From Actinomycetota bacterium (GTDB taxonomy: Bacteria > Actinomycetota > Thermoleophilia > Gaiellales > Gaiellaceae), in the NCBI GenBank assembly GCA_013696185.1, contig JACCZA010000021.1:1-8052 (forward strand): DNA of 8,052 nucleotides. The letters are read 5' to 3'. This document shows, piece after piece, positions 6,787 through 8,052 of the stretch. Position numbers and translations under genes: made by a program. The notes beneath the pieces are model-generated. The model saw only the letters and a program-made list of their open reading frames with translations, made no database searches and was not told where the DNA came from. Within the stretch, counting starts at the first letter, position 1. Each line of letters begins with the position of its first letter.

Positions 6787-7566
6787 CTACCCGGCCTCGA
6801 CGCGGACCGCCTCGCAGCTCGTCGCTCGGCCCCCGGCGTCGCACTCGACGAGGACGCCCTCGATCCGGACGCCGCCCTCGGCCGGGTGGAAGCGCACCGG
6901 CAGGCCCGTCCGCATGCGGCCGATGGCGAGGTGAGCCTCGACGCCGATCACCGAGTCGTGGGGGCCGGTCATGCCGGCGTCGGTGATCGCCGCCGTGCCG
7001 CCCGGCTGCACCCGCGCGTCGGCGGTCTGCACGTGCGTGTGCGTGCCGATCACCGCCGTCACCCGTCCGTCGAGCCAGCGGGCGAGCGCGATCTTCTCGC
7101 TCGTCGCCTCGGCGTGGAAGTCGACGAGGATCGTCTTCGTGTGCTGCCGCGCCTGCGCGACGAGCTCGTCGACGAGCTCGAACGGTCCCTGCGCGACGTC
7201 GAGGTAGAGCGAGCCGAGCAGGTTCAGGACGGCGACGGGCGTGCCGTCCCGGGAGGTGCCGAGCGCGAGCGAGCGGCCGGGGGCGTGGCGCGAGAAGTTC
7301 GCGGGCCGGATCACGCGCTCGGACTGCTCGAGGTAGGGGACGAGCTCGCGCCGCGCCCATGTGTGGTTGCCGAGCGTGATCACGTCCGCGCCGGCTGCCA
7401 GCAGCCGCTCCGCCAGCTTCGGCGTCAGGCCCCGTCCGTCCGCCGCGTTCTCGCCGTTGACGACGCAGAAGCCGGCGTCGAGCTCGGCGCGCAGGTCGCC
7501 CAGCCGCTCCTCGAGCGCCCGGCGCCCCGCGGCGCCGAAGACGTCGGCGATGAAGAGGATCCTCAG
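6787..7566 (-). CDS. ymdB: YmdB/TIGR00282-type metallophosphoesterase with apparent CTG start
   Basis: A 259-residue calcineurin-like metallophosphoesterase; the B. subtilis homologue YmdB (264 residues) is a cyclic-nucleotide phosphodiesterase affecting sporulation and biofilm decisions. All metal-site motifs are present: RILFIAD (Asp8), NGENA (37-41), GNHTW (66-70), DFHAEATSEK (149-158), GTHTHVQTADA (174-184), then ITDAGMTGP (194-202) and a conserved end near LPVRFHPAEG. The N-terminus aligns with the family only if translation starts at the CTG at 7566-7564. No ATG, GTG or TTG exists in frame near it, and the first in-frame GTG (residue 62, at 7383) would remove Asp8 and the NGEN motif. 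The CTG overlaps the upstream stop as CTGA, and no Shine-Dalgarno is visible, suggesting reinitiation or coupling. It is downstream of the M23-like gene and convergent with the GT87-like gene. The activity in this organism is inferred from the family. Confidence 0.9.
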   Translation of the reverse strand: MRILFIADVFGAAGRRALEERLGDLRAELDAGFCVVNGENAADGRGLTPKLAERLLAAGADVITLGNHTWARRELVPYLEQSERVIRPANFSRHAPGRSLALGTSRDGTPVAVLNLLGSLYLDVAQGPFELVDELVAQARQHTKTILVDFHAEATSEKIALARWLDGRVTAVIGTHTHVQTADARVQPGGTAAITDAGMTGPHDSVIGVEAHLAIGRMRTGLPVRFHPAEGGVRIEGVLVECDAGGRATSCEAVRVEAG

Positions 7567-8052
7567 GGAAGGTCGAGCGCCGGTGCTGGGTGCACCTCGA
7601 TCGAGACGTGGTTGCCGGCGTCCTGGGTGTAGCGGGCGAGCGCCTGCTCCTCCACCTCCGAGAGGTCGAGCACCGTGCCGATCCGCGACCCCGTCGCGAC
7701 CACGGTCGAGCCCACGCTGAGCGAGGGATCGGGGCGTAGACGGGTGAGCGAGACGATCAGCGAGGGCTCCGCCGTCGGCTGCAGGTCGATGCGCACGCCG
7801 TAGCGCTTCTGGTCGACGACGTAGTCCGTGATGCCGACGACCGTGCCCTCGACCGGGGAGAAGACGTCGGTGCCCGGGGCCGCGCCGACGTCGAGCGCGG
7901 ACGTCGACGGCCCGGCGCCCTCGTCGATCACGTAGAAGACGGGCGCGCGCTCGCCGGCGCCGAGCACGCGCTCCCAGAGACGACGGAGCAGGCCGCGGTT
8001 CCCCCGTCTGCCGACGGGGTCGAGCGCGACCGCGCCGTCCCCGGCCCCGTGG
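7563..8052 (-). CDS. Degenerate M23/LytM-like domain protein (5' partial, off right edge)
   Basis: The frame is open from the right edge to the TGA at 7565-7563, giving 163 visible residues; an internal GTG at 7967 is not needed as a start. The visible part holds LDVGAAPGTDVFSPVEGTVV, which matches the DIG.P.GT.V.AP.DGTVV core of lysostaphin-type (M23) domains. A LSVGSTVVATGSRIGTV strand follows (family VKVGD.V..G..IG..G), and then NHVSIEV near the end at the place of HLHFEV. The ligand Asp and the first His of HxH seem kept, but the histidine of HxxxD, the histidine of the YxHL strand and the second His of HxH are replaced (Thr/Ser, Arg and Ser). It is therefore probably a non-catalytic, peptidoglycan- or partner-binding LytM domain like other degenerate members; this is an inference. 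Its last 4 nt overlap the phosphoesterase start, so the two are co-transcribed. Confidence 0.7.
   Translation of the reverse strand, partial: HGAGDGAVALDPVGRRGNRGLLRRLWERVLGAGERAPVFYVIDEGAGPSTSALDVGAAPGTDVFSPVEGTVVGITDYVVDQKRYGVRIDLQPTAEPSLIVSLTRLRPDPSLSVGSTVVATGSRIGTVLDLSEVEEQALARYTQDAGNHVSIEVHPAPALDLP

Noticed and set aside
6781..6797. AGGCC-N7-GGCCT inverted repeat at the convergent gene ends as a terminator
   Set aside because: The stem is only 5 bp, lies partly in the coding end of the phosphoesterase, and has no T-run on either strand. It is no better than chance in this composition.
5384..7360. Very long minus-strand open frame (658 codons) opposite the GT87-like gene
   Set aside because: Its translation is low-complexity, rich in Arg, Glu, Ala and Pro, with no recognisable domain. 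It overlaps the GT87-like gene and runs in another frame through the phosphoesterase gene, both of which have clear family motifs. This is typical frame shadowing in high-GC DNA.
6787..7383. Phosphoesterase starting at GTG 7383 (198 residues)
   Set aside because: This start lies in the middle of the conserved DVITLGNHTW segment and removes Asp8 and NGEN of the metal site. The upstream frame continues with a perfect family N-terminus.
5623..7632. Very long plus-strand open frame (669 codons)
   Set aside because: It runs in another frame through the GT87-like gene and then antisense through the phosphoesterase gene. The product is Arg/Ala-rich with no motif, and real genes account for both halves.

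Overview
The window is about 70% GC with dense coding, strong C/G preference at third codon positions (many CTC, GTC and GCG codons), GTG starts, and a protein set typical of a high-GC actinobacterium. The style (a YmdB-type phosphoesterase beside a cluster of unusual polytopic glycosyltransferases, and secreted Ig-like proteins with a lectin-like C-terminus) fits the deep-branching Thermoleophilia (Gaiellales/Solirubrobacterales). That placement is an inference from composition and gene style; no marker gene is present to prove it.

Layout, left to right. (1) 1-1254 (+): the 3' end of a secreted or surface protein with two bacterial Ig-like (Big_5/SbsA-like) repeats and a C-terminal beta-sandwich, lectin-like module; its start lies off the left edge. 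(2) 1279-2976 (-): a polytopic GT-C, ArnT/PMT (GT39)-like membrane glycosyltransferase, convergent with (1). (3) 2977-3074: a divergent intergenic region. (4) 3075-5571-6778 (+): a tight three-gene run made of a DPM1-type GT2 polyprenyl-phosphate sugar synthase, a 599-residue GT-C-like membrane protein with a secreted PepSY-like N-terminal domain, and a GT87 (DUF2029)-type membrane glycosyltransferase whose start overlaps the preceding gene by 44 nt. (5) 6787-8052 (-): a convergent operon end, with a degenerate M23/LytM-like protein (5' end off the right edge) followed by a TIGR00282/YmdB-type metallophosphoesterase.

How the genes may work together: the GT2 enzyme would make polyprenyl-phosphate-linked sugar on the cytoplasmic face, and the neighbouring GT-C proteins would use it on the outer face to glycosylate lipid, glycan or protein acceptors. 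The YmdB/M23-like pair is a separate unit. Its most notable detail is that the metallophosphoesterase appears to begin at a CTG codon that overlaps the upstream stop as CTGA. Starting at the first in-frame GTG instead would remove part of the metal-binding site.

No rRNA, tRNA, CRISPR array, insertion sequence, attachment site or phage gene was seen. Almost the whole window is coding; the largest gap is about 98 nt.
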